A DNA stretch of 45,947 nt from Thermoanaerobaculum sp. (lineage in GTDB: Bacteria > Acidobacteriota > Thermoanaerobaculia > Multivoradales > UBA5704): NCBI GenBank assembly GCA_021154885.1, contig JAJKHS010000036.1:1-45947 (forward strand), written 5' to 3'. The translations under genes and the position numbers were made by a program. Every line of letters begins with the position of its first letter. The first letter of the stretch is position 1. Below are positions 6,607-15,188 of the stretch, piece after piece. Below the pieces are notes generated by a model, which had not been told where the DNA came from, made no database searches, and saw nothing but the letters and a program-made list of their open reading frames with translations.

Positions 6607-7389
6607 GTGACCGATCGCGCGCCCGCCCTGCGGGCCGTCCTCCTGGGTGCCAGCAATCTGCGGGTGGCGTTGCCGCTCGTCGTCGACCTCCTGCGGCGGC
6701 GAGCCGGCGGACCCGTCGAGGCGCTGGCCGCCTGCGGTCATGGCCGGTCCTACGGCACCTGGAGCCGGTTCCTGTTCGTCCGCCGCCTGCCGGGGATCGC
6801 CGGTTGCGGTCTCTGGCCGGCTCTGGAAGCTCGGCCTCCACTCCCCACGCTCGCCCTCCTCACCGACGTCGGCAACGATCTGGTCTACGGCGCGGACGTC
6901 GACGCGATCGCCCGCTGGGTGGAGGTCTGTCTCGACCGGCTGGCGCGGCAGCAGGCCCGGGTCGTCCTCACCCTTCTGCCCCTCGCCCGTCTGGAGAGGC
7001 TCGCGCCCTGGGAGGTCCGGCTGGCCGTCTCGTTGCTGTTCCCCGGCCGCCAGGCTCCCTGGCCGGCGCTGCTGGAGCGCGCCCGCGAGCTCGACGAGCG
7101 GCTGCGCCGGCTGGGCGAGGAGCGCGGCGCCCTGCTGGTGGAGCCGGAGGCCTCCTGGTATGGGATCGATCCCATCCACCTGCGCCGGAGCCGTCGCCGG
7201 GAGGTCTGGGAACGTCTGGCCAGCGTTGCGGGATCGCCTGGATCGCCGGCGGCCGATCCCGTCGCTCCCGCTGGGGGAATCCGGCTCCCCCTGCTCGGTG
7301 CCGAGGAGCTGCGGCTGGCGGGCAGGACCCTCCGCACGCCTCAGCCCGCCGCGCGCCTCGCCGACGGAACAACCGTGGCGCTGTACTAG
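6607..7389 (+). CDS. SGNH/GDSL-family hydrolase-like protein
   Basis: The 260-residue product shows the SGNH blocks in order: LLGASNLRVALP near residues 12-23 (Ser block), GHGRSYGTW near 44-52 (Gly block), LTDVGNDLVYG near 84-94 (Asn block, G-x-N-D), and DPIHLRRS near 183-190 (D-x-x-H). Ser, Asp and His needed for an esterase are therefore present. There is no signal peptide, so it acts in the cytoplasm. The natural substrate is unknown. It starts at GTG 6607, four bases after the AbrB-like gene, and its TAG stop lies inside the terminal inverted repeat of the element that follows. Confidence 0.75.
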   Translation: MTDRAPALRAVLLGASNLRVALPLVVDLLRRRAGGPVEALAACGHGRSYGTWSRFLFVRRLPGIAGCGLWPALEARPPLPTLALLTDVGNDLVYGADVDAIARWVEVCLDRLARQQARVVLTLLPLARLERLAPWEVRLAVSLLFPGRQAPWPALLERARELDERLRRLGEERGALLVEPEASWYGIDPIHLRRSRRREVWERLASVAGSPGSPAADPVAPAGGIRLPLLGAEELRLAGRTLRTPQPAARLADGTTVALY

Positions 7390-7570
7390 GAGCCTGCGCG
7401 GCAGAAAAGCTCGTAGGCAGCGTTGGTGCAGGACAGCAAGGACTTCAGGGACAACAGGGACAACAGGGACAACAGGGACATGAAATTAGTCGAACCGGAG
7501 ATTTTTCTCCCTGCTGTCTCTGGTGTCCCTGCTGTCCCTGTCTTCGGTTTTCTGCCGCGCAGGCTCCTAG
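7386..7570 (+). repeat. 185-bp palindromic element with 23-bp perfect ends
   Basis: The ends are exact inverted repeats: CTAGGAGCCTGCGCGGCAGA plus AAA at 7386-7408, and its complement at 7548-7570. Inside lie direct 9-bp units (CAGGGACAA repeated, about 7445-7480) and their reverse complement (CCCTGCTGT, about 7508-7540), so almost the whole element can fold into one long hairpin. It carries no gene, overlaps the stop codon of the SGNH gene and ends 3 bases before the stop of the TPR gene. It looks like a miniature, non-autonomous element or a large extragenic palindrome. Confidence 0.75.
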
Positions 7571-7573
7571 CTC

Positions 7574-8923
7574 TCAGCTCTCTTTCTGCCGGGGCGCGAG
7601 CTGGAGCCGCTTGAGGAAGGAGGTCACCCGGAAGACCAGCTCGGGGCTCACCCGCTCCTCCGCGGCGGCCTGCCGCAGAAAGGCCAGGGCCGCCAGGGCC
7701 TCGCGCTCGATCTGGCGGGACGAGAAGATGGGCAGCATCTCCTCCGCCAGCCGCTTGAGGTCCGCCGTCCGTCCCTGCCCGGCGTAGAGCGCCGCGAGCT
7801 CGAGGCAGACCAGGGCCGCGTCGAAGGCCACGCCCTCGGCGGCGAAGCCGTCCCGGGCGGCCCGCAGGTGGAGCTCGGCCTCCTGGAGCTGCCCGAGCCC
7901 CTGCGCGATCCGGCCCTCCACCCAGGCGCGGCGGTACCGGGTCCAGCCGTCGGTGAACTGGGCGTAGAGGGGCCGGGCTTGGATGAGCAGACCCTGCGCC
8001 TCCATGAAACGGCCCGTCTCCGCCAGGCTGGCGATGAGGTTGTGATGGGCCGCCAAGTGGGCCCGCGGCTCCTTCCCGGCGTCGAGCAGCTCCAGAGCTT
8101 CGTAGAGCAGGGGGATCTCCCGCTCCGGCGCTCCGGAGTGCTCGTGCAGGGTCGACATCTTGACCAGCAGCCGGCCGGCCCGGTGGGTCTCGCCGAGGTC
8201 GCGATAGATGCGCAGGGCGCGGGTCATCAGGCGCCGGGCGGCGTCGAAGCGCCGCTGATCGCGCCGCAGGGAGGCCTGAATGTCGAGGACGACGGCGCGC
8301 TCCAAGAGGTCCCCGCTCCCCCGTTTCAGGTGACGCAGCGACGCGGCGAACGCCCTTTCCGCTCCGTCGAGGTCCGACCGCAGCCGGCGCGCGTTGCCGA
8401 GATAGGCCCAGAGGCGGGCCCGGACGTCGTCGATGCGGTCAGGGCCGTAAAGCCCGGGGTCGAGCTGGTCCGCCAGGGAGAGGCCGAGGCGCGCCAGCTC
8501 TTCGCCGGCCCGCGGATCGTCGAAAGCCCGCTCGCGGCCGTGCTCCGCCAGACGCTCCAGGAGACCCCAGGTCTGAAAGCGGGGGTGGTTGCGCATCAGC
8601 ATCCCCCGCCGCTCAGGCGTCTGCTCCAGCAGCTCGGCGAGTCGCGCCGGAGCCTCTGCCCGCTCCGCGGCGAGGGTGTGAGCGTGGCTCAGCAGCCCCT
8701 GCCGGACCGCGCCCAGGGCGCGGTCGTACTCGGGCTCGGTCGCCGGCCAGGGGAGGACGTCGGCGAGCCGGGCCGTCAGGGGGCCGGCGCGCTGGGTCCG
8801 CCGGGCGGCGAGTCGCTCGCGGCAGCTCTCGCACCCGGCCAGGTGCTGCAGCAGGTCCAAGTGCTCGCCGGGCAGCGCCGCGGCGAGCTCTTCCAGCAGG
8901 AAGTCGTGGGGATGGACCTTCAT
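7574..8923 (-). CDS. Zinc-finger/TPR regulator (intact paralog)
   Basis: A 449-residue cytoplasmic protein with GGAGG 7 bases before its ATG. Near residues 26-33 is HLAGCESC, the H-x3-C-x2-C motif of anti-sigma-type zinc-binding domains. The rest is a helical array with TPR-like spacing (for example LWAYLGNARRLRSDLDGAER, FDAARRLMTRALRIYRDLGE, APEREIPLLYEALELLDAG, LQEAELHLRAARDGF). No membrane segment. It is the full-length version of the gene truncated at 3012-3782 and lies directly downstream of a short secreted peptide gene (8992-9264) on the same strand. It probably senses or binds a protein partner. Anti-sigma function is only suggested by the zinc motif; no sigma gene is adjacent. Confidence 0.7.
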   Translation of the reverse strand: MKVHPHDFLLEELAAALPGEHLDLLQHLAGCESCRERLAARRTQRAGPLTARLADVLPWPATEPEYDRALGAVRQGLLSHAHTLAAERAEAPARLAELLEQTPERRGMLMRNHPRFQTWGLLERLAEHGRERAFDDPRAGEELARLGLSLADQLDPGLYGPDRIDDVRARLWAYLGNARRLRSDLDGAERAFAASLRHLKRGSGDLLERAVVLDIQASLRRDQRRFDAARRLMTRALRIYRDLGETHRAGRLLVKMSTLHEHSGAPEREIPLLYEALELLDAGKEPRAHLAAHHNLIASLAETGRFMEAQGLLIQARPLYAQFTDGWTRYRRAWVEGRIAQGLGQLQEAELHLRAARDGFAAEGVAFDAALVCLELAALYAGQGRTADLKRLAEEMLPIFSSRQIEREALAALAFLRQAAAEERVSPELVFRVTSFLKRLQLAPRQKES

Positions 8924-8991
8924 CAGTGTGCCTCCGGCTTCATGGCCGCTTCATGATACCCCTCCTCGGCAAGAAAGCAGGCCGGGAAAAC

Positions 8992-9264
8992 CTACTTCGG
9001 CGGGCAGGGCACCGCCTTGCCATCCGGATCCATGCCGCACCCCGCCTTCGGCGGTATGCCCCGTCTCGCCGCCGGGGTTGCGGGCGGGGCCGCCCGCCGC
9101 GAGACGAGGGAGTCCAGCCAGTCCCAGGCCGCCGAGAGCAGCGGCTCGCTCGCCGGAACGGTGTGCGGCGGGTGGGCGGACGAGGCCGGGCGGGCCTGCG
9201 CGGCGCCGGCGGCCAGGAGGGCGAGGACGATCGCGACAGCGGTCCAGCGGGGGATACGAATCAT
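8992..9264 (-). CDS. Small secreted peptide with GMDPDG motif
   Basis: A 90-residue precursor starting at the ATG at 9264, which has GGAG 9 bases upstream (an ATG at 9273 is too close to it). Residues 1-24 form a signal peptide (MIRIPRW, Ala/Leu/Val core, GAAQA). The mature part has a short helix with Trp (LLSAAWDWLDSLVSRR), a Pro/Ala linker and the end GCGMDPDGKAVPCPPK. The Met-Asp-Pro-Asp-Gly-Lys block matches the Leu-Asp-Pro-x-Gly-Lys repeat of the three tandem peptides, here once and flanked by two Cys that could form a disulfide. It precedes the intact zinc-finger/TPR gene by 68 bases. Confidence 0.6.
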   Translation of the reverse strand: MIRIPRWTAVAIVLALLAAGAAQARPASSAHPPHTVPASEPLLSAAWDWLDSLVSRRAAPPATPAARRGIPPKAGCGMDPDGKAVPCPPK

Positions 9265-9450
9265 GACTCTCATCTCCTCTCCGATGGGGTCCCCGCCAGC
9301 AGTCTCCATGACCGCCGGAGGAGACCCAGAGAGGAAAAGAGTGGCACGGACCCCGGGAAAAAGTGCGCAATCGGCCTTAGAGGTTCTAGGGGTTGCAAGA
9401 TCGGACCCGGTTTTTCCGTCTATAGGGGGCAGGAGGATGAAAAAAGACCT

Positions 9451-10152
9451 ATGGACGAGAGACACGAATCTGGATACCGGCTTCTCTTTTCGCAACCCCG
9501 AATGGTGCGGGACCTGCTGCGCGGCTTCCTGCACGAGGAGTGGATCGGCTGGCTCGACCCCGGCACCCTGGAGCGGCGGGCGGTCCCCGCGGCGGAGACC
9601 CCGCCGGACCCGCTCGCCGAGACCCTTCTCTGGCGCCTGCGCTGGCAGGGTGGATCGGCGGCGGTCTACCTGCTCCTCCGGCCGCTGGCGGCGGACGATC
9701 GCTTCGCCGCCGTGCGCCTGTGGGCCGACCGCGGCCTGCTCTATCAGCACCTCCTCCATTACCGTGAGGACAATCGCGAGGCGCGCCGGGGGAGGCCGCT
9801 GCCGCTGGTGCTGCCGGTGGTCCTCTACGGCGGCGGCTCGCCCTGGAGCGCGCCCCGCGACGCCTTCGAGCTCTTCCAGCCGATCCCCGGCCCGCTCCAG
9901 CGCCACCTGCCCCGGATCCCCTATCTGGTCTTCGACGCCGCCCACGACGCGCTGCCGCCGGCGGCCGGCGAGGACAACCTGGTCGCCCTCCTCTGCCGCC
10001 TGGAGCGCAGCCGCTCGCCGCAGACCCTGGACCCGCTGCTCGACCGGCTCGACCGGCTCCTGGATGCGGCGGGCGACGAGGCGCTGTGGCGGGCCTGGAG
10101 CGGGTTCATCGCGCACCGCTTCCCCGACGGCACAGAGACGGCGCCGTGTTGA
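9451..10152 (+). CDS. Rpn/YhgA-like nuclease-related protein
   Basis: The 233-residue product resembles the YhgA-like/Rpn family (recombination-promoting nucleases of the PD-(D/E)XK superfamily): an N-terminal YRLLFSQPRMVRDLLRGFL, then LLWRLRWQGGSAAVYLLLRP, where Val-Tyr-Leu-Leu stands in the core strand, and LPLVLPVVLYGGGSPWSAPR, a strong family block. It is shorter than typical members (about 290-320), mainly in the C-terminal part. The catalytic acidic residues are not clearly conserved: the usual Glu before the hydrophobic strand is not obvious, so activity is doubtful. The ATG at 9451 lies 14 bases after AGGAGG, longer than ideal. It is divergent from the secreted peptide gene. Confidence 0.65.
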   Translation: MDERHESGYRLLFSQPRMVRDLLRGFLHEEWIGWLDPGTLERRAVPAAETPPDPLAETLLWRLRWQGGSAAVYLLLRPLAADDRFAAVRLWADRGLLYQHLLHYREDNREARRGRPLPLVLPVVLYGGGSPWSAPRDAFELFQPIPGPLQRHLPRIPYLVFDAAHDALPPAAGEDNLVALLCRLERSRSPQTLDPLLDRLDRLLDAAGDEALWRAWSGFIAHRFPDGTETAPC

Positions 10153-10184
10153 CGCTCCCCCTCCCCCCCGGTAAGCTCTGCCGG

Positions 10185-11030
10185 ATGAGCGCCGCGACGG
10201 CCGAGCCCTTCCGGCTGACCGGATTGACCGGAGGGGCCGGACGGGCCGCGATCGGCGCTGGCGAGGGCGGCCACCGCTTCGTCGTCGAGATCCCCACGGC
10301 GAGCCCCCTCTTCGCTGGACATTTCCCCGGCCGCCCCATCCTTCCCGGCATCGCCCACCTCGCCCTGGCCCAGCGGGCCTTGGAGGACATCACCGGCCGG
10401 GAGGTCGCTCTCGCCGCCGTCCGCTCCCTCAAGCTGCGCCGGCCCCTGACCCCGGGCGACCGTCTGGAGCTGCGGATCGGCCCCCCTGGAGAGGACGGCG
10501 AGGCGCGGTTCGAGGTGCGCTGCGACGGCGCGGCGGCGAGCCAGGGTGTGGTCGAGGTCTGGAGCGGTCCGCGGCCGGCGGACGGCGACTCCGGCGCGGT
10601 GGATCTTCCGGCGGCGGGCTTCCTCCTGCCGGAGGCCCTCCTCCCTCACCGCCCCCCGGCCCTCCTCCTGCGCGCTATCGCCGAGGTCTCGGAGGGCGCC
10701 ACGATCGCGGTTGCCGCCATCGCCGAGGTCTCCCCGAGCCATCCCCTGGTGGCGGACGGCCGGTTCCCCACCTTTCTCGTCCTGGAGGCCGCGGCCCAGG
10801 CCGCCGCGGCGCTGGAGGCGCTCGGCCGGCGCGAGTCCCCGGGCCCCCGGATCGGCTACCTGGTGGGGATCCGCGACGCCCGTTTCACCGTGCCGTGGCT
10901 GCCGGCGGGGCGCCCCTTGCGCGTCGCCACCCGGCTGGAGGGCGGCGCCTTCCCCCTGTCCATGTATGCGGTGACTGCCGGCGAGGTCGCGTCCGGCACA
11001 CTCAGCACGTTCCTGCTGGCGGATCGGTAG
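10185..11030 (+). CDS. Double-hotdog 3-hydroxyacyl-ACP dehydratase-like protein
   Basis: A 281-residue protein made of two hotdog domains. Domain 1 (about residues 20-130) has FAGHFPGRPILPGIAHLALA, the FabZ/FabA-type motif with its catalytic His, as in ApeI-like dehydratases. Domain 2 (about 145-281) has LLPHRPPALLLRAI and VLEAAAQAAAAL, as in ApeP-like dehydratases. In aryl polyene clusters ApeI and ApeP are separate proteins, so this looks like a fusion. Domain 1 lacks the acidic residue usually found one helix turn after the His motif. It lies about 3 kb from the polyketide-type locus and probably supplies its dehydration step. A GTG at 10146 is a possible earlier start. Confidence 0.7.
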   Translation: MSAATAEPFRLTGLTGGAGRAAIGAGEGGHRFVVEIPTASPLFAGHFPGRPILPGIAHLALAQRALEDITGREVALAAVRSLKLRRPLTPGDRLELRIGPPGEDGEARFEVRCDGAAASQGVVEVWSGPRPADGDSGAVDLPAAGFLLPEALLPHRPPALLLRAIAEVSEGATIAVAAIAEVSPSHPLVADGRFPTFLVLEAAAQAAAALEALGRRESPGPRIGYLVGIRDARFTVPWLPAGRPLRVATRLEGGAFPLSMYAVTAGEVASGTLSTFLLADR

Positions 11031-11045
11031 GGGGACGGGGACGCC

Positions 11046-13535
11046 CTACTCGTGGCGGATCACCGCCATGGGATCGACCCGGGTGGCGGAGTACGCGGGC
11101 AGCGAGCTGGCGGCGAGCCCGACCAGGGCCAGCAGCACGGCGACGGAGATGAAGACGGCCGGATCCGTGGGCGTCACTCCGAAGAGGAGGCTCGAGAACA
11201 CGCTGGTCGCCCACGCCGCACCCATGAGACCGAGGATCAGGCCGGTCAGGGTGAGAGCCAGGCCCCGGCGGATCACCAGGGCCATGATCTCCGAGGACCG
11301 GGCGCCGAGCGCCATGCGGATGCCGAGCTCGCGGGTGCGGCGGCTGACGGCAAAGGCCAGGGTGCCATAGAGACCGATGGCGGTGACCAGCATCGCCACC
11401 AGGCTGAAGCTGCCGAGCAGCCACGAGAAGAGTCGGGGCTGAGCCAGCGTGGCCTGGACTTCGGCGTCCAGCCGGCTCGCCTCGACGGCCAGGTTGGAGT
11501 CGAGCCGGTGGAGGATGGCACGGATCGGACCGACCAGCCGCATCGGGTCGCCGCCCGCCGCCTGCACCTGGAGAGCCATATCCGACTGAGAGCGTTGTGC
11601 CAGGGGGAGATAGAAGTACGGCTGCGCCGTCTCCCGGTTGCGGACCCTGACGTTGCGGGCCACGCCCACCACTTCCCAGGGCTCATTCGCCGGCGTCAGG
11701 ACGACGCGCTCGCCGAGAGGGTTCCTGCCGGGCCAGAGGGTGCCTGCCAGCTCCTCGTCCACGATGGTCACGCCCGGCGCGCCGCGACGATCGGCGGCGG
11801 TGAAGTCGCGGCCGCGGAGCAGCGGGATGCCCAGGGTATGAAAGAAGCCGGGGGAGACGACGGAGTACTCCGCCGTCAACATCTTCCGAGCGGCCTCGCC
11901 GGCGGGCCGCAGATCGGCGAGGCCCCCCCTGCCGTTGGTCTGAGAGAGGGGTACGGTCAGCGTCAGCGCCGCCGATTGGACGCCGGGCAGCTTCTGGACC
12001 TGCTTCAGGAGCTGATCGTAGAGGGCGGCGCTCCTGGCCTCGGAATACCCCGGCCCCAGGAGGTCGATGCGCAGGTCGGCCACTCCGCCCGCGTCGAAGC
12101 CCGGATCGATGGACTGCAGGTTGAAGAGCGTCCGCACGAAAAGCCCCGTGCTGATGAGGAGCACCAGGGAGATCGTGATCTGGCCCACGACGAAGATTTC
12201 CTGCAGGCGGGTGCGACCGCGGTCGAGGACGCCGGCGCCCGCTCCCGGTCGCAGGAGTGGAACCAGCTCGCGCCGGGTGGCCCACAATGCCGGGACGAGG
12301 CCGAAGAGCACCCCCGCGGCGAGCGAGACACCGAGAGTGAACGCCACCACCCGGCCATCCACCTTCAGGTTGTCGATCTTGGGGAGATACTGTCCCAACG
12401 GCAGGCCATGGATGGAATCGATGGCGAAGAGGGCCAGAACGAAACCGGCGGTCCCGCCCAGCAGGGCGAGGACCAGGCTCTCGGTCAGGAGTTGCCGGAC
12501 GAGCCGGCCGCGGGTGACGCCGAGCGCCAGCCGCACGCCGATCTCCTCCTGACGCGCCGCCGCCTTGACCAGCAGGAGACCACCGAGGTTGGCGCAGACC
12601 ACCAGCATCAGGAGTCCCACCAGGACTGAGGCCAGCATCAGCGGGCGGGCCAGCTCGTCCAGGCCGCCCGGCCAGACGCCGAGGCCCGGGTAGACCTGGA
12701 GCCCGGACGGTTTTTCCGCCGCGGGCACCCCCTGGCCCAGCCGGCTCTCCAGCAGGTCCAATTCGGTCTGGGCCCGCTCCGCATCCACTCCGGGAGCCAG
12801 CCGCCCGAAGAACCACAACAGCCAGCCAGGTTTCGGTTTGTAGAGCGATTCCGGCGTCACCGTCGACAAGACCTGGGGCGCCGCCTCGACCGGCAGCCAG
12901 ACATCCGCGGGATCGCTGTACAGCGTGCCCCGGAAACCCTCCGGCGCCACGCCGACGATGGCGAACACGCCGCCGTTCAGCCGCACGGCCCCCCCCACCA
13001 CGGTACGCCGGAGGCCGAAGGTCCGCTGCCAGAGATCGTGGCTGATGACGGCCGGCATCCCCGCCGCCCGCGCTCCCTCTCCCGGCACCAGCAGCCGGCC
13101 CGCTGCGGGACGCAGCCCGAGGACGCTGAAGTAGTTGTCGGTGACCACCTGGCCCCGCACCCGGACCGGCTCTTCCCCGGCCAGCAGGTTCAGGGGCAGC
13201 GGCTGGTAGGCCGCGAGCCCGGAGAAGACGTGACTGGCTCCCCGGTAGTGCTGGAAGCTCGGATAGGAGAGGCCCAGGTTGAGACCCTCGGGAAATCCGT
13301 CGACGGGGGTTGGCTTGGTCCCCAGAGAGACGATCCGGCCCTGCTCCACCACCCCCGGCAGAGGCCGCAGCAACAGGGAGTCGACGACGCTGAACACGGT
13401 GATGCTGGCGCAGATCCCCAGGGCGAGACAGATCACGGCCACCGCCGTGAAACCGGCGTTGTTGTTCATCTTCCGCAAGCCGTAGCGCAGATCGCGAGGC
13501 ATGCGAACGCTCACGCTCGAGAACGGTTGCTCCAT
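11046..13535 (-). CDS. Duplicated orphan ABC permease (ADOP/MacB-type)
   Basis: An 829-residue membrane protein with the layout of the acidobacterial duplicated orphan permeases: a first hydrophobic helix in GFTAVAVICLALGICASITV (near residues 29-48), a large extracytoplasmic MacB-PCD-like domain (VSLGTKPTPVDGFPE to about 290), a three-helix FtsX domain (LMLASVLVGLLMLVVCANLG, SLVLALLGGTAGFVLALFAI, FTLGVSLAAGVLFGLVPALW), then a second periplasmic domain and a second FtsX domain (LLGSFSLVAMLVTAIGLYGT to the end). No ATPase gene is adjacent, as usual for this family. It ends 16 bases from the convergent hotdog gene. The exact start (13535 or the Met at residue 12) is uncertain. Confidence 0.9.
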   Translation of the reverse strand: MEQPFSSVSVRMPRDLRYGLRKMNNNAGFTAVAVICLALGICASITVFSVVDSLLLRPLPGVVEQGRIVSLGTKPTPVDGFPEGLNLGLSYPSFQHYRGASHVFSGLAAYQPLPLNLLAGEEPVRVRGQVVTDNYFSVLGLRPAAGRLLVPGEGARAAGMPAVISHDLWQRTFGLRRTVVGGAVRLNGGVFAIVGVAPEGFRGTLYSDPADVWLPVEAAPQVLSTVTPESLYKPKPGWLLWFFGRLAPGVDAERAQTELDLLESRLGQGVPAAEKPSGLQVYPGLGVWPGGLDELARPLMLASVLVGLLMLVVCANLGGLLLVKAAARQEEIGVRLALGVTRGRLVRQLLTESLVLALLGGTAGFVLALFAIDSIHGLPLGQYLPKIDNLKVDGRVVAFTLGVSLAAGVLFGLVPALWATRRELVPLLRPGAGAGVLDRGRTRLQEIFVVGQITISLVLLISTGLFVRTLFNLQSIDPGFDAGGVADLRIDLLGPGYSEARSAALYDQLLKQVQKLPGVQSAALTLTVPLSQTNGRGGLADLRPAGEAARKMLTAEYSVVSPGFFHTLGIPLLRGRDFTAADRRGAPGVTIVDEELAGTLWPGRNPLGERVVLTPANEPWEVVGVARNVRVRNRETAQPYFYLPLAQRSQSDMALQVQAAGGDPMRLVGPIRAILHRLDSNLAVEASRLDAEVQATLAQPRLFSWLLGSFSLVAMLVTAIGLYGTLAFAVSRRTRELGIRMALGARSSEIMALVIRRGLALTLTGLILGLMGAAWATSVFSSLLFGVTPTDPAVFISVAVLLALVGLAASSLPAYSATRVDPMAVIRHE

Positions 13536-13625
13536 AGGCTGAAGGATCGCCTCTCTTTGAGCCCGGACAACGCGAAGATTAGCATCTCCGCATGGCCATG
13601 AAAACTGGACTTCGCGGCGGCCGCG

Positions 13626-14114
13626 TTACTGCGGCTTCGCCGGTGTCACGCGCAGGTGCAGGCGAACGTCCCGGATCTGCAGGGTGCGGCCGTCCTCCAA
13701 TGTCAGCGTGTCGGAGATCGACAGCCCCCGGCTGTCGTCGTTGTCCTTCCACTCTCTGGAGGTGTGGACCTTGCCCTCGTGCGGATACACCTCGACCCAG
13801 CTCTGCCCCTCCAGGTTGGCCTTCGTCTCACCCAGGAGCTCCAGGATCGCCCCCGAATCCAGATGGTAGCCGGGCCCCAGCCAGTCGATGACGTACGGCT
13901 GGTCGTTGAGCTTCAGCGTCCCCCCGACGCTCGCGGCAGACACCGCGGTGACGTGGAACGTGTCGCAGGTCGACAAGCGGTGGCCCGTGTCGCAAGTGCT
14001 CAGCGCGGTGGCGCCGGGCTCCAACTCCAGGGTCATCTGCTGGGAGCGCGAGGCAGTCGGGCTGAGCAGGAAGGCCAGGGCCAGAAAGAAAGCGGGGTGA
14101 CGGTGGGAAGACAT
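13626..14114 (-). CDS. Secreted protein of unknown function
   Basis: A 162-residue protein with a signal peptide (FFLALAFLLSPTASRSQQ, cleavage near residue 25). The mature part is mostly beta: FHVTAVSAASVGGTLKLN, QPYVIDWLGPGYHLDS, QSWVEVYPHEGKVHTSREW, LTLEDGRTLQIRDVRLHLRV. A small internal duplication, LSTCDTGHR then LSTCDTFHV (about residues 38-55), brings two Cys that could form a disulfide. No family is recognised. It lies 87 bases downstream of the acyltransferase gene on the same strand and may be read through from the polyene-type operon. Confidence 0.65.
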   Translation of the reverse strand: MSSHRHPAFFLALAFLLSPTASRSQQMTLELEPGATALSTCDTGHRLSTCDTFHVTAVSAASVGGTLKLNDQPYVIDWLGPGYHLDSGAILELLGETKANLEGQSWVEVYPHEGKVHTSREWKDNDDSRGLSISDTLTLEDGRTLQIRDVRLHLRVTPAKPQ

Positions 14115-14201
14115 GGTTTCACTCCTTTCATAGGTTGAGATCGTCCGGATCGCCCGTCCGCGCGACGACCTGCCCCTACACCGGCCTCCACCATCAAGAC
14201 G

Positions 14202-15188
14202 TCAAAGGAATGGGTCCATCTCGTATTGTACCTCTGTTTTCCTGTTCCAGAGCTTGCGGAAACAGAACCACTGATGGGGATCGTGCCGGATGGCCGCCTC
14301 CAGGTCGGCGGCGAAGCGCTCCAGGGCCGCCTCGAGGTCCCGCTGGCGGTCGGCCGTGTGGGCGACGCGGATGGCGGGCCGGATGACGCAGCGGTAGCGC
14401 CGCCGGCCCTGGCGGAAGACGAAGACGGGGACCAGGGGCGCGCTGGCCGCGCGGGCGAGGGCGGCGGGGCCGATGGGGAGAGTATAGGGACGGCCGAACA
14501 GCCGCACCGCCGCCGTTCGCCCGCCGGAGCGCGGACGATCACCCTGGAGGGCCACCACCTCGCCGTGCCGCAGGGCGTCGAGCAGGGTCATGCCGAGCTG
14601 GGGGTCCTCGGCGAAGTGAGTGACGTAAAGGTCGCCGCCGCAGCGGCGGATCAGGTCCTGGATGAACCGCTGCGCCCGCGGATCGGCCTCCGCTTCGCGG
14701 ACCACGTGGATCCGCCGACGCTCCTGCGAGGCCGGGAGCATCGAGCCCACCTCCCAGTTCCCGAGGTGGGCGGTAACCAGGAGGAAGCCCTCTCCCGAGG
14801 CCGTGAGATCCCGCCAGTCGTCGAGCCCCTCGCCTCCCACCTTGAAGGTCCGGCGGGTGCTCAGGCGCTCGTAGCGCTCGGAGAGGCACCAGGCGAAGGT
14901 CCAGAAGGTGCGGTAGATCCGGACCTGGCGTTGCCACCAGCCGCAGGGGCCGAGCACCGCTTCGAGGTTGCCGGCAATGGCGTCGCGGATCCGCCGCAGG
15001 ACCACCCAGAAGAAGGTGGTGAACAGGCTCACCTCCACCCAGAGCGTCCATCCGGGCAGGAGCTTCACCCCGAGCTGGTGGAAGCGGTACCAGAACACGC
15101 CGGTGACGTAGAACGGCCCCAGCAGCCGGCGGGCCCAGCCGGCCTCCGGCGCATGCGGCGGGGGCTCGCGAGGGACGGCAACGCTCAT
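14202..15188 (-). CDS. LpxL/HtrB-like lipid acyltransferase
   Basis: The 328-residue product has the catalytic H-x4-E motif in VTAHLGNWEVGS (near residues 140-151) and the later blocks LQGDRPRSGGR and LFGRPYTLPIGPAALARA, as in lysophospholipid/lipid A acyltransferases of the LpxL type. An N-terminal hydrophobic segment (WTLWVEVSLFTTFFWVVLRR) anchors it to the inner membrane. Its start overlaps the stop of the exporter gene (ATGA, 15185-15188). In aryl polyene clusters a GT2 domain and this kind of acyltransferase are fused in one protein (ApeJ); here they are separate genes in the same operon. Likely role: moving the finished acyl chain onto a lipid. Confidence 0.85.
   Translation of the reverse strand: MSVAVPREPPPHAPEAGWARRLLGPFYVTGVFWYRFHQLGVKLLPGWTLWVEVSLFTTFFWVVLRRIRDAIAGNLEAVLGPCGWWQRQVRIYRTFWTFAWCLSERYERLSTRRTFKVGGEGLDDWRDLTASGEGFLLVTAHLGNWEVGSMLPASQERRRIHVVREAEADPRAQRFIQDLIRRCGGDLYVTHFAEDPQLGMTLLDALRHGEVVALQGDRPRSGGRTAAVRLFGRPYTLPIGPAALARAASAPLVPVFVFRQGRRRYRCVIRPAIRVAHTADRQRDLEAALERFAADLEAAIRHDPHQWFCFRKLWNRKTEVQYEMDPFL

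Noticed and set aside
9437-10174. Alternative frame starting at the ATG right after AGGAGG (9437)
   Set aside because: It gives an Arg/Ser-rich chain without family motifs, while the frame from 9451 has clear YhgA-like blocks.
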